A DNA stretch of 64,000 nt from Hyphomicrobium methylovorum (GCF_013626205.1 NZ_QHJE01000001.1:1798001-1862000), one strand, 5' to 3'; shown: positions 42,848 to 52,875, counted from the stretch's first letter. Notes: a model not told the origin generated them from the sequence alone. Program-made: numbers and translations.

Positions 42848-43843
42848 TTGGCAGCATTCAAAGGGGCGCCTGCGCCAGCATCTAAACGGCCGAACAAGCC
42901 GGATCAAAATGCCGCTCGAGTTATGGTGCCCTTTGAAGACAATCGCCTTCTTCCACAATTGCTCGGCGAATACGATAGCCATCTTGCGCTCATAGAAGAC
43001 CGCCTCGGCATCGACGCGCATGCGCACGGCAATGTCGTTATCTTGACGGGGCCAGCGGCCGCCTGTGCTGTGGCTCGGGACGTTTTGGAAAAACTCTATC
43101 AACGCATCTCGAAAGGCGAGCCGGTCGGCGCAGGCGATATCGATGGCTTGATCCGCCATGCGCGCTCTGAAGGAACGTCCGGCGATGGTCAGGCCCAGGT
43201 CGCGACGCGGCGCCGGGTCGTAAAGGCACGCACGCCGACGCAGAGCACCTATATGCGCGCGATCGAGAAACACGATCTGGTTTTCGGTCTCGGGCCAGCG
43301 GGCACCGGCAAGACGTACATTGCGGTGGCTTTCGCGGCCTACTGCCTTGAACGCGGCTTGGTCGAACGCATCATTCTTTCGCGCCCGGCCGTTGAAGCGG
43401 GTGAGCGCCTCGGCTTCCTTCCGGGCGATATGCGCGAGAAGGTCGATCCCTATCTCCGTCCGCTTTATGATGCGCTATACGATGTGTTGCCGCCGGAAAA
43501 GGTGGAACGCGATATTGAAACGGGCGTTGTCGAAATCGCGCCGCTGGCCTTCATGCGCGGACGCACACTCTCGAATGCGTTCGTCATTCTGGACGAAGCG
43601 CAGAATACGACCAGCATGCAGATGAAGATGTTTCTGACGCGTATCGGTGAAGGTTCGAAGATGGTCGTCACCGGCGATCCATCGCAGATCGATTTGCCGC
43701 CCGGGACCAAGTCGGGCTTGGTCGAGGCTGTCGACTTGCTCGATCAGGTGGATGATATTTCCATCGTGCGCTTTGCCGCTGCCGACATCGTGCGACGCGA
43801 TCTCGTTGCGAAGATCGTCGACGCGTATGAGAAGCCGAAATAA
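42848..43843 (+). CDS. phoH: PhoH-family ATPase
   Basis: It has about 331 residues from the TTG at 42848. This start is preferred because an AAAAGGAG ribosome site lies 7 nt upstream; the frame is open back to another TTG at 42758 without such support. The N-terminal part is KH-like (GTDA-type loop AHAHGNVVILTGPAAAC). The PhoH ATPase has Walker A GPAGTGKTYIA and Walker B FVILDEAQNTT. PhoH is regularly encoded next to ybeY, and a link to RNA metabolism is inferred from that. The gene starts 123 nt after miaB and ends 6 nt before ybeY. Confidence 0.92.
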   Translation: MAAFKGAPAPASKRPNKPDQNAARVMVPFEDNRLLPQLLGEYDSHLALIEDRLGIDAHAHGNVVILTGPAAACAVARDVLEKLYQRISKGEPVGAGDIDGLIRHARSEGTSGDGQAQVATRRRVVKARTPTQSTYMRAIEKHDLVFGLGPAGTGKTYIAVAFAAYCLERGLVERIILSRPAVEAGERLGFLPGDMREKVDPYLRPLYDALYDVLPPEKVERDIETGVVEIAPLAFMRGRTLSNAFVILDEAQNTTSMQMKMFLTRIGEGSKMVVTGDPSQIDLPPGTKSGLVEAVDLLDQVDDISIVRFAAADIVRRDLVAKIVDAYEKPK

Positions 43844-43849
43844 ACGCAC

Positions 43850-44359
43850 ATGCCTTCCGTTCAAGACACTAACGCTCAAGCGCTTGTCGTCGAAGTTCTC
43901 GATGATGACGGTGACTGGTCCGACTTGGCGAATGCCGAAGCACTGATCGCTCAGGCGGCGGAGGCCGTTGCCAAGGCGCCTATCGAAGGGGCGGTTGGGT
44001 CGGTGGCCGTGGCGCTTTCATCAGACGAGGTTGTGGCGCAGCTCAACGGGCAATTCCGCGGCAAGCCGAAACCGACCAATGTCCTCTCGTTTCCGGCCGG
44101 AGCTGGCGCGCCGCCGGGGTTCATCGGCGACGTCATTTTGGCGCACGAGACGGTCGTTCGCGAGGCTCAAGAGCAGGATTTGCAGTTAAGGGAGCATGTG
44201 CAACATCTCGTCGTGCATGGCATCTTGCATCTTTTAGGCTATGATCACGAAACCGCAGACATGGCTGAGAAAATGGAAGCTCTTGAAATTTCTATACTTT
44301 CCAGTCTTGGTATCGCGAATCCCTACACTGGCGCGCTGGAAACCGGTAAAAGCGAGTAG
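43850..44359 (+). CDS. ybeY: Endoribonuclease YbeY, rRNA maturation factor
   Basis: A single-strand-specific RNase taking part in 16S rRNA 3'-end maturation and ribosome quality control. The 169-residue protein has the metal triad in VVHGILHLLGYDH (His123, His127, His133), and the family block KPTNVLSFPAG. It starts 6 nt after phoH, so the pair is surely cotranscribed. Length and motif are normal. Confidence 0.95.
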   Translation: MPSVQDTNAQALVVEVLDDDGDWSDLANAEALIAQAAEAVAKAPIEGAVGSVAVALSSDEVVAQLNGQFRGKPKPTNVLSFPAGAGAPPGFIGDVILAHETVVREAQEQDLQLREHVQHLVVHGILHLLGYDHETADMAEKMEALEISILSSLGIANPYTGALETGKSE

Positions 44360-44374
44360 CCGGCTCCATCATTC

Positions 44375-45406
44375 ATGGCCATGACCGATAACTCAAACGA
44401 CAGACCTGCAGGCGACTCCCTTTCCGAGGAGGGGCGATCGTTTGGCTCCCATGGCTGGCTGCAGGTCCTGCGCGCCAAGCTTGGCTTTACTGTTCCAAAG
44501 AGCGTGCGCGACGCGCTAGAGGGTGCGCTCAAAGAGGATGCCTCGACGAGCTTCACCGATACCGAGCGGAAAATGCTCGAGCGTTTGCTGCGCTTCGGCA
44601 CAAGCCGCGTGGCCTCGATCATGGTGCCGCGTCCGGACATCACCGCGCTCGATGAAAATGAGCCGATTTCGGAACTGCTGAAGACATTCGACGATGCGGG
44701 CGTCTCGCGCATTCCGTTGTTTCGCGAAACGCTGGACGATCCGCGCGGCATGATCCACGTCAAGGATCTGTTCCGCTGGCTGATGTCGGAAGCGGTTGGC
44801 AAGCCGATCCGTCCAACGAACGGCAATACCGAGGCTGCCGCGGACATGCCAAGCATCCTCGAACTTAAGAATCTCGATCTCAGCCGCCCCATTACGACGG
44901 TGAAGATCCGGCGTCAGATTCTCTATGTGCCGCCGTCAATGCCAGCCGTCGATCTGTTGATCCGGATGCAATCGACGCGTATCCACATGGCGCTCGTTGT
45001 CGACGAATACGGCGGCACGGACGGCCTTGTGACGATCGAAGACCTTGTCGAGCAGGTCGTCGGCAACATCGAGGACGAGCACGACGACGACGAGGAAATC
45101 AACATCGTGGTCGATCCGAAGCTGGGGCTCATCGCGGCTGGGCGCACGCCGATCGAAGAATTGGAGGCCCGCCTCGGAGTGACGTTGGTTCCGGAGCGCG
45201 AGGAGAACGAGGTCGACACAATCGGCGGCTTGGTTTTCTCGATGCTGGGCCGCGTGCCCGCGCGCGGCGAACTCATTCACCATCCGATCGGAATCGAGTT
45301 CGAAATTCTCGATGCTGATCCGCGGCGCGTGAAGAAGCTCAAGATACATCCGGCGCGCACTGTTCCGCCGACCGCGAAGGCCGCCGCCGAACCGCTCAAG
45401 GCATAA
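44375..45406 (+). CDS. CorC/HlyC-family CBS-domain protein (hemolysin-like)
   Basis: A 343-residue cytoplasmic protein with a pair of CBS domains (about 85-215; [13 protein letters not shown] and [37 protein letters not shown]). A C-terminal CorC_HlyC transporter-associated domain (about 250-325) contains [17 protein letters not shown]. Unlike the longer TlyC/YfjD relatives, it has no membrane DUF21 domain, matching the E. coli CorC (YbeX) type that sits between ybeY and lnt. A role in Mg2+/Co2+ efflux is disputed. Its stop codon shares one base with the lnt ATG (TAATG). Confidence 0.92.
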   Translation: MAMTDNSNDRPAGDSLSEEGRSFGSHGWLQVLRAKLGFTVPKSVRDALEGALKEDASTSFTDTERKMLERLLRFGTSRVASIMVPRPDITALDENEPISELLKTFDDAGVSRIPLFRETLDDPRGMIHVKDLFRWLMSEAVGKPIRPTNGNTEAAADMPSILELKNLDLSRPITTVKIRRQILYVPPSMPAVDLLIRMQSTRIHMALVVDEYGGTDGLVTIEDLVEQVVGNIEDEHDDDEEINIVVDPKLGLIAAGRTPIEELEARLGVTLVPEREENEVDTIGGLVFSMLGRVPARGELIHHPIGIEFEILDADPRRVKKLKIHPARTVPPTAKAAAEPLKA

Positions 45407-47046
45407 TGGAGCGCGCGGCGGAAAAGCTGCCGCTCATGGCCGCGTTGAGGGCCAAGGTGGTGAGCTCGATTGGGTGGACGCGCGCGTTTCTCGCCATTGC
45501 CGCAGGTAGCCTTTCGGCATTGGCATTCGCGCCGTTTTTCGCGTCTCCCGTGTTATTTTTCACGCTGCCGGTTTTCATCTGGCTGATCGATGCAAGTTCA
45601 GGATGGCGCCAGGCGGCAACGTCTGGATGGCTGTTCGGATTTGGCTACTTCTTTTTCAGCCTGTTCTGGGTTGGTGAAGCGTTTCTTGTCGAGGCGGACA
45701 AGTTCGCATGGCTCATTCCATTCGCTATTACGCTTCTTCCGGCAGGGCTTGCCTTGTATTGGGCTGCTGCTGCTGCGACGGCTCAGCGTTTCTGGCCACG
45801 CGATCAGAGTAGCGGCGATGTCGCGCGGATTTTTGTTTTCGCGATTTCGCTCGCCGCGTTCGAGTGGCTGCGAGGCCATCTCTTTACGGGCTTTCCCTGG
45901 AACCTGCCGGGCTACGCGCTGACGTATCCGCTGCCGCTCATGCAGAGCGCGGCGATATTTGGAAGCTACGCGTTGACTGCGATTGCGTTGGTCGTATTCG
46001 CTGCGCCTCTTGTCATTCTCGGTGACAGTCGGGAGCGTCTCAGTCGGCAAACTGTTTTGCGGATTTGTGCGTTTTCGCTGCTGCCGATTGGATTGCTTTT
46101 TGGATACGGAAGCTGGCGCCTCGCGGAGCCGCAGGCGGTCGTTCCTGGCGTCAAGTTGCGGATCGTGCAGCCGAGCGTTCCGCAGCGTGAAAAGTGGATG
46201 CCGCAGTTTCAGCGCCGCATTTTCGACGATCACATCGCTCTGTCGCTTCAGGCTCCGGATGGGACGAAGGATGCGCTTGCCGGCGTTACGCATCTCATCT
46301 GGCCGGAAGCGGCGATGCCGTTCTTTCCGCTCGAAAGCCGGGAAGCGCTAGATATTCTTGCGTCCGTAGTGCCGTCGGGGACGACGCTCGTCACTGGTGC
46401 GCTGCGCCACGATCCCAATCTTGTTCCGGGCCAGCCCGTGCCGACCGGCACGCGCGCGCTCAACAGCATTCTTGCGTTCGATGAGCACGCGGATGTTGTC
46501 GCGATCTACGACAAGATCAAGCTTGTGCCGTTCGGCGAATATCTACCGATCGAACCAATGCTTTCCGCGATTGGTCTCCAGAAACTCACGTATGGCCGTG
46601 GATCGTTTTCAGCGGGCGAAGTTCCCCGCCCTCTGATGTCCATCCCCGGATTGCCGCCGGTTCTCGGGCTTGTTTGTTACGAGGTGCTGTTTCCAGGAAC
46701 TGCGGTGCAGGGCAGCGAGCGGCCAGGGCTCATCATCAATGTTACGAACGATGGCTGGTTCGGAAATACGATCGGTCCGTATCAGCATTTTTATCAAGCA
46801 CGCGTGCGCGCCGTGGAAGAAGGCACACCTCTGGTGCGGGCAGCCAACAACGGCGTCTCGGCTGTCATCGATCCTTATGGACGCGTGCTGCACGAACTTT
46901 TGCTCAACGTGCGCGGTTCCATCGATAGCGCGCTGCCTGCGTCCGTTTCACCGCCGATTTATGCGCGCGCCGGAGATTGGATGTTGGTGTTGGTGCTCGT
47001 GTTGTTCGCGGGATTTGCAGCGGGAATACGTAGAAGTACCCGTTAA
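45406..47046 (+). CDS. lnt: Apolipoprotein N-acyltransferase
   Basis: It adds the third acyl chain to the N-terminal cysteine of lipoproteins at the periplasmic face. The 546-residue protein has about six N-terminal membrane helices, then a nitrilase-type domain with the catalytic triad Glu301 (IWPEA), Lys370 (YDKIKLVPFGEYLP) and Cys424 (LVCYEVLF), and one C-terminal helix. The ATG overlaps the corC-like stop by one base. The gene ends the tsaB-to-lnt series; a palindrome and the XRE-regulator gene follow. Confidence 0.96.
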   Translation: MERAAEKLPLMAALRAKVVSSIGWTRAFLAIAAGSLSALAFAPFFASPVLFFTLPVFIWLIDASSGWRQAATSGWLFGFGYFFFSLFWVGEAFLVEADKFAWLIPFAITLLPAGLALYWAAAAATAQRFWPRDQSSGDVARIFVFAISLAAFEWLRGHLFTGFPWNLPGYALTYPLPLMQSAAIFGSYALTAIALVVFAAPLVILGDSRERLSRQTVLRICAFSLLPIGLLFGYGSWRLAEPQAVVPGVKLRIVQPSVPQREKWMPQFQRRIFDDHIALSLQAPDGTKDALAGVTHLIWPEAAMPFFPLESREALDILASVVPSGTTLVTGALRHDPNLVPGQPVPTGTRALNSILAFDEHADVVAIYDKIKLVPFGEYLPIEPMLSAIGLQKLTYGRGSFSAGEVPRPLMSIPGLPPVLGLVCYEVLFPGTAVQGSERPGLIINVTNDGWFGNTIGPYQHFYQARVRAVEEGTPLVRAANNGVSAVIDPYGRVLHELLLNVRGSIDSALPASVSPPIYARAGDWMLVLVLVLFAGFAAGIRRSTR

Positions 47047-47059
47047 TCAAGTGCTTGAT
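47046..47059. promoter_or_regulatory. Palindrome between lnt and the XRE regulator
   Basis: ATCAAG (47046-47051) and CTTGAT (47054-47059) form a perfect 6-bp inverted repeat with a 2-nt spacer, starting in the lnt stop codon and 92 nt before the regulator start. Palindromes of this size are typical XRE operators, so autoregulation is possible. No -10 box clearly overlaps it. Confidence 0.35.
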
Positions 47060-47150
47060 CAGACTGTCGCGGATCCTTTCGAAAGTTGACGCACGCAGTT
47101 CATGCACCTACGAAGTGTGGAACCTAATCTGATTTAACTCTTGGCTGTGC

Positions 47151-47621
47151 GTGATGGAAAACGACGTATCGTTCGACGGAGAAGCAAGCGGGGCTGCGCC
47201 TCGCGGATCGCGCCGAGCGAACCCTATGGATGTTCATGTCGGTTCACGCGTTCGTTTGCGCCGCATGCTGCTGGGAATGAGTCAGGAGAAGCTCGGTGAG
47301 CATTTGGGCCTGACGTTTCAGCAGGTTCAGAAATACGAGAAAGGCGTCAACCGTATCGGCGCCAGCCGACTGTTCGATCTCGCCAAGGTTTTGGGCGTTC
47401 CGGTGCAGTTCTTCTACGATGAAGCGCCGAGCGGCGCGCAGAAGACCGCGGGGGTGCCTGCTGCAGGTTTTGCTGAACAGCCGGACGAAAGCTACGTCGT
47501 AGACTTTCTCGGCACACGGGAAGGTTTGGAGCTGAACAAGGCGTTTGCCCGGATCGCGGACCCGAAGGTGCGCCGGTCCATCGTTGAGCTGGTGCGGTCG
47601 CTGGCGGGCGACGAGAACTAA
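47151..47621 (+). CDS. XRE-family helix-turn-helix transcriptional regulator
   Basis: A 156-residue protein with an N-terminal Cro/C1-type HTH (about 25-85). The sequence DVHVGSRVRLRRMLLGMSQEKLGEHLGLTFQQVQKYEKGVNRIGASRLFDLAKVLGV is the alphaproteobacterial type seen in several copies per genome. The C-terminal region (about 105-156) is helical and lacks a recognised sensor domain. It occupies the conserved slot between lnt and metK. Start is GTG 47151 or ATG 47154. Its targets are unknown; metK directly downstream is an obvious candidate by position only. Confidence 0.88.
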   Translation: MMENDVSFDGEASGAAPRGSRRANPMDVHVGSRVRLRRMLLGMSQEKLGEHLGLTFQQVQKYEKGVNRIGASRLFDLAKVLGVPVQFFYDEAPSGAQKTAGVPAAGFAEQPDESYVVDFLGTREGLELNKAFARIADPKVRRSIVELVRSLAGDEN

Positions 47622-47641
47622 GGCCCAGCCGTTTATTTTTA

Positions 47642-47672
47642 GAATTCCAGTTTACAAAGGGGTGCGGAATTC
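47642..47672 (+). promoter_or_regulatory. Inverted repeat in the metK leader region
   Basis: Perfect 7-bp arms GAATTCC (47642-47648) and GGAATTC (47666-47672) flank a 17-nt spacer, 21 nt after the XRE gene stop and 133 nt before the metK start. I cannot match it or the rest of the leader to any of the SAM- or SAH-responsive riboswitch classes that I know. It may be a weak terminator or leader hairpin. Confidence 0.28.
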
Positions 47673-47804
47673 GGTGCTCAGTTGACCGTTGCCCACAAGG
47701 CTGCGACAAACCTGCGCTTTTCCGAAGGGCCGCACCTGATACACCGGCCAGACATCCTTCCGCAGTGCACGTCAGAAACATCACCTTCAACCGTGGGGGC
47801 CACA

Positions 47805-49010
47805 GTGGCGCGAAAGTCTTTCCTATTTACGAGCGAGTCCGTTTCTGAAGGCCACCCGGACAAGGTATGCGACCGCATTTCCGATGAAGTCGTTGACGCC
47901 TTCTATCGCGAAGGTGCGAAAGAGAAGCTCGATCCCTGGGGCATTCGCGCCGCGTGCGAGACGATGGCGACGACGAACCGGGTCATTATCGCAGGCGAGT
48001 CGCGCGGGCCGAAGGGCGTCACGGTCGAGTCGATCCAGCATCTCGCTCGCCAAGCGATCAAGGATATCGGCTACGAGCAGGATGGTTTCCACTGGGCGAA
48101 CTGCAATATCGAAGTTCTGCTGCATTCGCAGTCAGCCGATATTGCCGCCGGTGTCGATGCGCTGCAGCCGACGAACAAAGAAGAAGGCGCAGGCGATCAG
48201 GGCATCATGTTCGGATATGCCTGCAACGAAACGCCGGAGTTGATGCCGGCGCCGATCTACTACGCTCATAAAATTCTGGAAGACCTCGCGCATGCACGCA
48301 AGGCGAAGGACGGAGACGCAGCAAAGCTCGGTCCCGATTCCAAGAGCCAGGTTACGGTGCGTTACGAGAACGGCAAGCCGGTCGGCGTTACGCAGATCGT
48401 CGTTTCGCATCAGCATGTCGTTGAAGATCTGAGTTCGCGGCAGGTTCGCGATATCATCGAGCCGTATGTGCGCAAGGCTCTGCCAGACGGCTGGATCGGC
48501 AATGATGCGATCTGGCATATCAACCCGACCGGTAAATTCTTCATCGGCGGTCCGGATGGCGACACGGGCCTGACGGGACGCAAGATTATCGTAGACACTT
48601 ACGGCGGTGCCGCGCCTCACGGTGGCGGTGCGTTCTCGGGTAAAGACCCGACGAAGGTTGACCGTTCTGCGGCCTACGCGGCGCGTTATCTGGCGAAAAA
48701 CGTTGTTGCATCGGGCCTTGCCGATCGCTGCACGATCCAGCTTTCGTATGCCATCGGTGTGGCTAAGCCGTTGTCGATCTACGTCGACACGCACGGAACC
48801 GGCAAGGTGGACGAAGCGGCTATCGAAGCAGTGCTCGGCACCGTGATGGATCTGACGCCGCGTGGTATTCGCGCGCACCTCGATCTCAACAAGCCGATCT
48901 ATGCAAGAACGTCGGCCTACGGACATTTCGGACGTCCGGCTGACAAGGATGGCGGCTTCTCGTGGGAGAAGACGGATCTTGCCCCGGCAATCAGCAAGGC
49001 CATCGGTTAA
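47805..49010 (+). CDS. metK: S-adenosylmethionine synthetase
   Basis: It makes S-adenosylmethionine from methionine and ATP, supplying the many methyltransferases in this window (METTL20-like, RsmB, MiaB, TrmB). From GTG 47805 it has 401 residues. The first conserved block [27 protein letters not shown] starts four residues later, so this start is preferred. A GGGGG ribosome site lies about 5 nt upstream. The frame remains open for 41 codons further up, without conserved sequence. The ATP-binding loop [19 protein letters not shown] is intact. A GAAA-loop terminator follows the stop. Confidence 0.97.
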   Translation: MARKSFLFTSESVSEGHPDKVCDRISDEVVDAFYREGAKEKLDPWGIRAACETMATTNRVIIAGESRGPKGVTVESIQHLARQAIKDIGYEQDGFHWANCNIEVLLHSQSADIAAGVDALQPTNKEEGAGDQGIMFGYACNETPELMPAPIYYAHKILEDLAHARKAKDGDAAKLGPDSKSQVTVRYENGKPVGVTQIVVSHQHVVEDLSSRQVRDIIEPYVRKALPDGWIGNDAIWHINPTGKFFIGGPDGDTGLTGRKIIVDTYGGAAPHGGGAFSGKDPTKVDRSAAYAARYLAKNVVASGLADRCTIQLSYAIGVAKPLSIYVDTHGTGKVDEAAIEAVLGTVMDLTPRGIRAHLDLNKPIYARTSAYGHFGRPADKDGGFSWEKTDLAPAISKAIG

Positions 49011-49035
49011 GTCCGGCGGCGGCTTTTCGGACTAT

Positions 49036-49063
49036 AAAAGCGGCTGCGAAAGCGGCCGTTTTT
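49036..49063 (+). terminator. Intrinsic terminator between metK and trmB
   Basis: Twelve paired positions including two G-U wobbles (left arm 49036-49047, right arm 49052-49063) are closed by a GAAA tetraloop, and the right arm ends in TTTTT. It lies 25 nt after the metK stop and only 17 nt before the trmB start, so trmB is either read by partial readthrough or has a promoter within or before the hairpin. Confidence 0.8.
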
Positions 49064-49079
49064 CATTGGTGACAATCGC

Positions 49080-49742
49080 ATGACGACGGACGATAGACGC
49101 GAACTTCGATCCTTCGGACGCAGGCGTGGGCGAAAGCCAAGTCCGCGTCAGGCGGATTTGCTGCGCGATGATCTTCCGCGATTTGGCTTCGACGTCGCGG
49201 AATTTTCTGACGGCGGCACCGCGTGGCTTGAAATCGGCTTTGGCGGGGGCGAGCATCTGCTTTGGCAGGCGCGGAACAATCCCGGCGTTCGTATTCTGGG
49301 GTGCGAGCCCTACGAAGACGGTGTCATCAAGGTGCTGAGCGCGGTTACTGACGGCGCTCTGGAAAACGTCCGCATTCACATGGGGGATGTGCGCGATGTT
49401 CTGCGGCAGTTGCCGCAGGCTTCTCTCGACCGGGCGTTCATCCTCTTTCCCGATCCTTGGCCGAAGCGGAAGCACCGCAAGCGCAGGCTCGTCAATCCGG
49501 CGCTTTTAGATTTGCTGGCGCATGCGCTGAAGCCCGGCGCCGAATTGCGTCTGGCGACCGATATCGGCGATTATGCGCGGACGATGCTTGAATCTTTTCG
49601 CGACGAGGCGCGGTTCCTATGGCAGGCCGAAAGCCCCGAGGATTGGCGCGTTCGGCCGGATGATTGGCCGGGCACACGGTATGAGGCGAAAGCCGAAGAC
49701 GCGGGTCGGCGGCGATACTATTTCCGCTTCGTTAAGATTTGA
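49080..49742 (+). CDS. trmB: tRNA (guanine-N7-)-methyltransferase
   Basis: It makes m7G46 in the variable loop of tRNAs. The 220-residue protein has an N-terminal basic stretch (RSFGRRRGRKPSPRQ). SAM motif I is WLEIGFGGGEHLLWQA (about 49-64). The diagnostic block RAFILFPDPWPKRKHRKRRLVNP (about 117-139) is characteristic of TrmB. Full length. It is the first gene after the metK terminator, with no close downstream partner: rimP starts 121 nt later. Confidence 0.96.
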   Translation: MTTDDRRELRSFGRRRGRKPSPRQADLLRDDLPRFGFDVAEFSDGGTAWLEIGFGGGEHLLWQARNNPGVRILGCEPYEDGVIKVLSAVTDGALENVRIHMGDVRDVLRQLPQASLDRAFILFPDPWPKRKHRKRRLVNPALLDLLAHALKPGAELRLATDIGDYARTMLESFRDEARFLWQAESPEDWRVRPDDWPGTRYEAKAEDAGRRRYYFRFVKI

Positions 49743-49863
49743 AATGCGCTGAAGCCTTGCGTTATCCGGCGATCTCGCCTATTTAGGGCTTAATTCCAAG
49801 ACTCGATAATCGAAATTGAGAGTGGACCTCCGGGCCCGCTCCAAACGGACTTTAAGCTCACGA

Positions 49864-50499
49864 ATGCCCCTTAACGAACAGACCGACACACCGTCGCCTG
49901 AGGTTGCCGTCGATACGCGCCGCTTTCTGCGCGAAACCGGCGTTGCAGCCGATGTTGCCGCGATTGTCGAGCCAGTTCTCGAAGAGATGGGATTCCGGCT
50001 GGTCCGCGTGAAGGTTCAAGGCGGGGCCGCGGATAAAATCGTGCAGCTGATGGCCGAACGCCCCGATGGCTCAATTACCATCGATGAATGCGAGGCGATC
50101 TCGAAGCGCATTTCGCCGGTTATCGACGTGGCCGATCCGGTTTCTGGAAAGTATCGACTCGAAGTTTCGTCTCCCGGTATCGATCGGCCGCTGGTGCGAC
50201 CCAGCGATTTCGAGGATTGGGCCGGTCACGAGATGAAAATCGAATTGACCGAGCCCGTTGATGGGCGGCGCAAGTTCAAGGGTGTTCTCGATGGATTCGA
50301 GGACGGTGAAGTTCGCATTACGGCTGACACCGGCGAAGAGGGTGTGCAGCATCTTGGTTTACCCGTGCATCTCATCGCAGACGCAAAACTGGTTCTGACT
50401 GACGAACTGGTTCGAGAAGCGCTGACGCGGGCGAAGGAACGCCACTCTAACCGGCCCGGAGACGGCGCCGAACTCGACGAAGACGATCTGGAGGATTGA
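49864..50499 (+). CDS. rimP: Ribosome maturation factor RimP
   Basis: It assists 30S subunit assembly. It has 211 residues from the ATG at 49864, with the family blocks [53 protein letters not shown], and an Sm-like C-terminal domain. It has an acidic C-terminal extension ([12 protein letters not shown]-like). The open frame starts 16 codons earlier at a non-ATG codon; the first ATG is preferred, although no strong ribosome site is seen for either. It begins the rimP-nusA-ylxR-infB-rbfA-truB operon and lies 3 nt before nusA. Confidence 0.95.
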   Translation: MPLNEQTDTPSPEVAVDTRRFLRETGVAADVAAIVEPVLEEMGFRLVRVKVQGGAADKIVQLMAERPDGSITIDECEAISKRISPVIDVADPVSGKYRLEVSSPGIDRPLVRPSDFEDWAGHEMKIELTEPVDGRRKFKGVLDGFEDGEVRITADTGEEGVQHLGLPVHLIADAKLVLTDELVREALTRAKERHSNRPGDGAELDEDDLED

Positions 50500-50502
50500 T
50501 CT

Positions 50503-52146
50503 ATGGCCATGGCAGGCATCAGCGCCAACAGGCTTGAGCTTTTGCAAATTGCCGACGCCGTCGCGCGCGAAAAGACGATCGACAAGAAGATCGTTATCGA
50601 AGCGATGGAAGATGCAATCCAGAAGGCTGCGAAGTCGCGCTACGGAGCGGAAAACGACATTCGTTGCGAGATCGATCCCAAGACCGGCGAAGCGAAGCTG
50701 ACGCGCGTGCTTGCTGTTGTCGACGAAGTTGAGAATGACGCGACGCAAATCACCGTCGCTGATGCGCAGAAGCGCAATCCCGATGCGAAGGCTGGCGATA
50801 TGATCGCCGAAACGCTGCCGCCGCTCGAGTTTGGCCGCGTTGCCGCGCAGAACGCGAAGCAGGTGATCGTGCAGAAAGTGCGCGAAGCCGAACGCGACCG
50901 CCAGTTTGCCGAATACAAAGATCGCGTCGGAGATACGACGAACGGCACGGTCAAGCGCGTGGAATACGGCAACGTCGTTGTCGATCTTGGACGCGCCGAG
51001 GGCATCATTCGCCGCGATGAAATGATCCCGCGTGAGAACGTCCGTCTCGGTGATCGCATTCGTGCTTTCATCTATGACGTGCGCCGCGAGCAGCGCGGCC
51101 CGCAGATCTTCCTGACGCGCGCGCGTCCCGAATTCATGTCGGCATTGTTCCGCGCTGAAGTTCCGGAAATTTATGACGGTGTCGTCGAGATCAAGTCGGT
51201 TGCGCGCGATCCGGGCAGCCGTGCGAAGATTGCCGTGATTTCGAAGGATTCCTCGATCGATCCGGTCGGCGCTTGCGTCGGTATGCGTGGTGCGCGCGTG
51301 CAGGCGGTCGTCAATGAATTGCAGGGTGAGAAGGTCGATATCATCCAGTGGAATCCCGATGCAGCGAGCTTCATCGTGAACGCGCTGGCACCGGCGGAAG
51401 TCACGAAGGTGGTTCTGGACGAGGATTCAAACCGCATTGAAGTCGTCGTTCCGGAAGCGCAGCTTTCGCTTGCGATTGGGCGGCGCGGACAGAACGTGCG
51501 TCTTGCTTCGCAGCTGACCGGCTGGGACATCGATATTCTGACGGAACAGGAAGAGAGCGAGCGCCGGCAGAAAGAATTCGCTGAGCGCACGCAGCTTCTC
51601 ATGGACTCGCTCGATGTCGACGAGGTCATCGCGCAGCTTCTCGTTACCGAAGGCTTCGCGAGCATCGAGGAAGTGGCGTACGTCGATCTTTCGGAAATTG
51701 CCCACATCGAAGGTTTCGACGAGGGCACGGCCGAACAGATTCAAAGCCGCGCGCGCGAATATCTGGAGCAGCAGGAAGCCGATCGTGACGCGAAGCGTCG
51801 CGAGCTTGGCGTTGCTGATGAACTGGCGGAAATCCCGGGCGTTACCACAGCGATGATGGTGGCGTTGGGCGAAAACGGCGTCAAAACCGTTGAAGATTTT
51901 GCCGACTGTGCAACGGACGAGCTGATCGGCTGGACCGAGCGCAAGAAGGAAAAGGACGCGGAAGCCGTCAAGCATAAGGGCTTCCTCGACGGCTTCGAGC
52001 TATCGCGCACGGACGTTGAGAACATGATCATGGCTGCGCGTGTTCACGCAGGCTGGATCAAGCAAGAAGATTTGGAAAAGGAAGAGGCTGCGGCTGACTC
52101 CGAAGACACTGAAGCCACGTCGGAAGACGCTGGCGCTCAGGGTTGA
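50503..52146 (+). CDS. nusA: Transcription termination/antitermination factor NusA
   Basis: It binds RNA polymerase and nascent RNA to control pausing, termination and antitermination. It has 547 residues in the standard order: N-terminal polymerase-binding domain (1-125), S1 (about 135-200), KH1 and KH2 (about 230-350), and C-terminal helix-hairpin-helix repeats. Conserved RNA-contact motifs include [20 protein letters not shown] and [21 protein letters not shown]. It ends in an acidic tail ([19 protein letters not shown]). Confidence 0.97.
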   Translation: MAMAGISANRLELLQIADAVAREKTIDKKIVIEAMEDAIQKAAKSRYGAENDIRCEIDPKTGEAKLTRVLAVVDEVENDATQITVADAQKRNPDAKAGDMIAETLPPLEFGRVAAQNAKQVIVQKVREAERDRQFAEYKDRVGDTTNGTVKRVEYGNVVVDLGRAEGIIRRDEMIPRENVRLGDRIRAFIYDVRREQRGPQIFLTRARPEFMSALFRAEVPEIYDGVVEIKSVARDPGSRAKIAVISKDSSIDPVGACVGMRGARVQAVVNELQGEKVDIIQWNPDAASFIVNALAPAEVTKVVLDEDSNRIEVVVPEAQLSLAIGRRGQNVRLASQLTGWDIDILTEQEESERRQKEFAERTQLLMDSLDVDEVIAQLLVTEGFASIEEVAYVDLSEIAHIEGFDEGTAEQIQSRAREYLEQQEADRDAKRRELGVADELAEIPGVTTAMMVALGENGVKTVEDFADCATDELIGWTERKKEKDAEAVKHKGFLDGFELSRTDVENMIMAARVHAGWIKQEDLEKEEAAADSEDTEATSEDAGAQG

Positions 52147-52177
52147 CGAGGAATGTTCGGGAAGGCTGACGAGAGAC

Positions 52178-52864
52178 GTGATCACAGACGAGCAACATCG
52201 GCTTCTGCAAGACGAGAGCGACAGCATCGCTCCCGCCTCGGAGCGTCGCTGTGCCGTCAGCCGCGAAAGTCTCGATAAGTCTCTTCTCATCCGGTTCGTG
52301 TTGTCGCCCGAAGGCGTCGTGGTGCCGGATATTGACCGGCGTTTGCCAGGACGCGGCGTGTGGGTCAGCGGCATTAAGACCGTCGTCGAGACGGCTGTGC
52401 GCACAAATGCTTTTGCGCGCAGCTTAAAGACGAAAGCGGACGTGCCTGCGGATCTCGCTCAGACGGTCGAAAGTCTGCTGGTTAAGCGGGTCGCGAATAT
52501 ATTTGCTCTTGCCAATAAGGCGGGGCTTGCGATTGCGGGCTTCGAGAAAGTTTTCGCAGCTCTCGACAAGGGGTCTGTTGCGGTGGTGCTTCACGGCACC
52601 GATGCCGCGGCCGATGGATGTTCCAAGATCGACCGGAAATTTAAGGCAATTCAAGGCTCTCGCGGCGTTTTGGCACCTATCGTCCAGGTGCTGACCATAG
52701 AGCAAATGAGTTTGGCCATAGGGCGGGGAAGTGTGGTACATGCTGCACTTACACCCGGAGGCCTGTCGAAACGGTTTCTCGAGGAAGCGGAGCGTTTGTC
52801 GCGCTACCAGTCCTCCGTGACAGATGCCGCTAAGGATTTTTCTGAAGCTAAGAGCGAAGGCTGA
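52178..52864 (+). CDS. YlxR-domain RNA-binding protein fused to an L7Ae-like domain
   Basis: It has about 228 residues from the GTG at 52178. The N-terminal YlxR (DUF448) domain is visible as RRCAVSRESLDKSLLIRFVLSPEGVVVPDIDRRLPGRGVWVSG. It is followed by a C-terminal L7Ae/YlxQ-like domain (LANKAGLAIAGFEKVFAAL, then SVAVVLHGTDAAADGCSKI). In Firmicutes these two are separate genes at the same place; the fusion is usual in alphaproteobacteria. The frame continues upstream into nusA, but that part has no family similarity. It is probably an RNA- or ribosome-associated accessory protein of unknown role. Confidence 0.88.
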   Translation: MITDEQHRLLQDESDSIAPASERRCAVSRESLDKSLLIRFVLSPEGVVVPDIDRRLPGRGVWVSGIKTVVETAVRTNAFARSLKTKADVPADLAQTVESLLVKRVANIFALANKAGLAIAGFEKVFAALDKGSVAVVLHGTDAAADGCSKIDRKFKAIQGSRGVLAPIVQVLTIEQMSLAIGRGSVVHAALTPGGLSKRFLEEAERLSRYQSSVTDAAKDFSEAKSEG

Positions 52865-52875
52865 ACGGATAACGC

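Noticed and set aside
47622-47804. Possible SAM-responsive riboswitch before metK
   Set aside because: I could not fit the sequence to the conserved cores of the SAM or SAH riboswitch classes I know. A covariance scan would settle it.
47682-47804. 41-residue N-terminal extension of MetK
   Set aside because: The conserved MetK sequence begins right after GTG 47805, which has a G-rich ribosome site; the upstream part has no family similarity.
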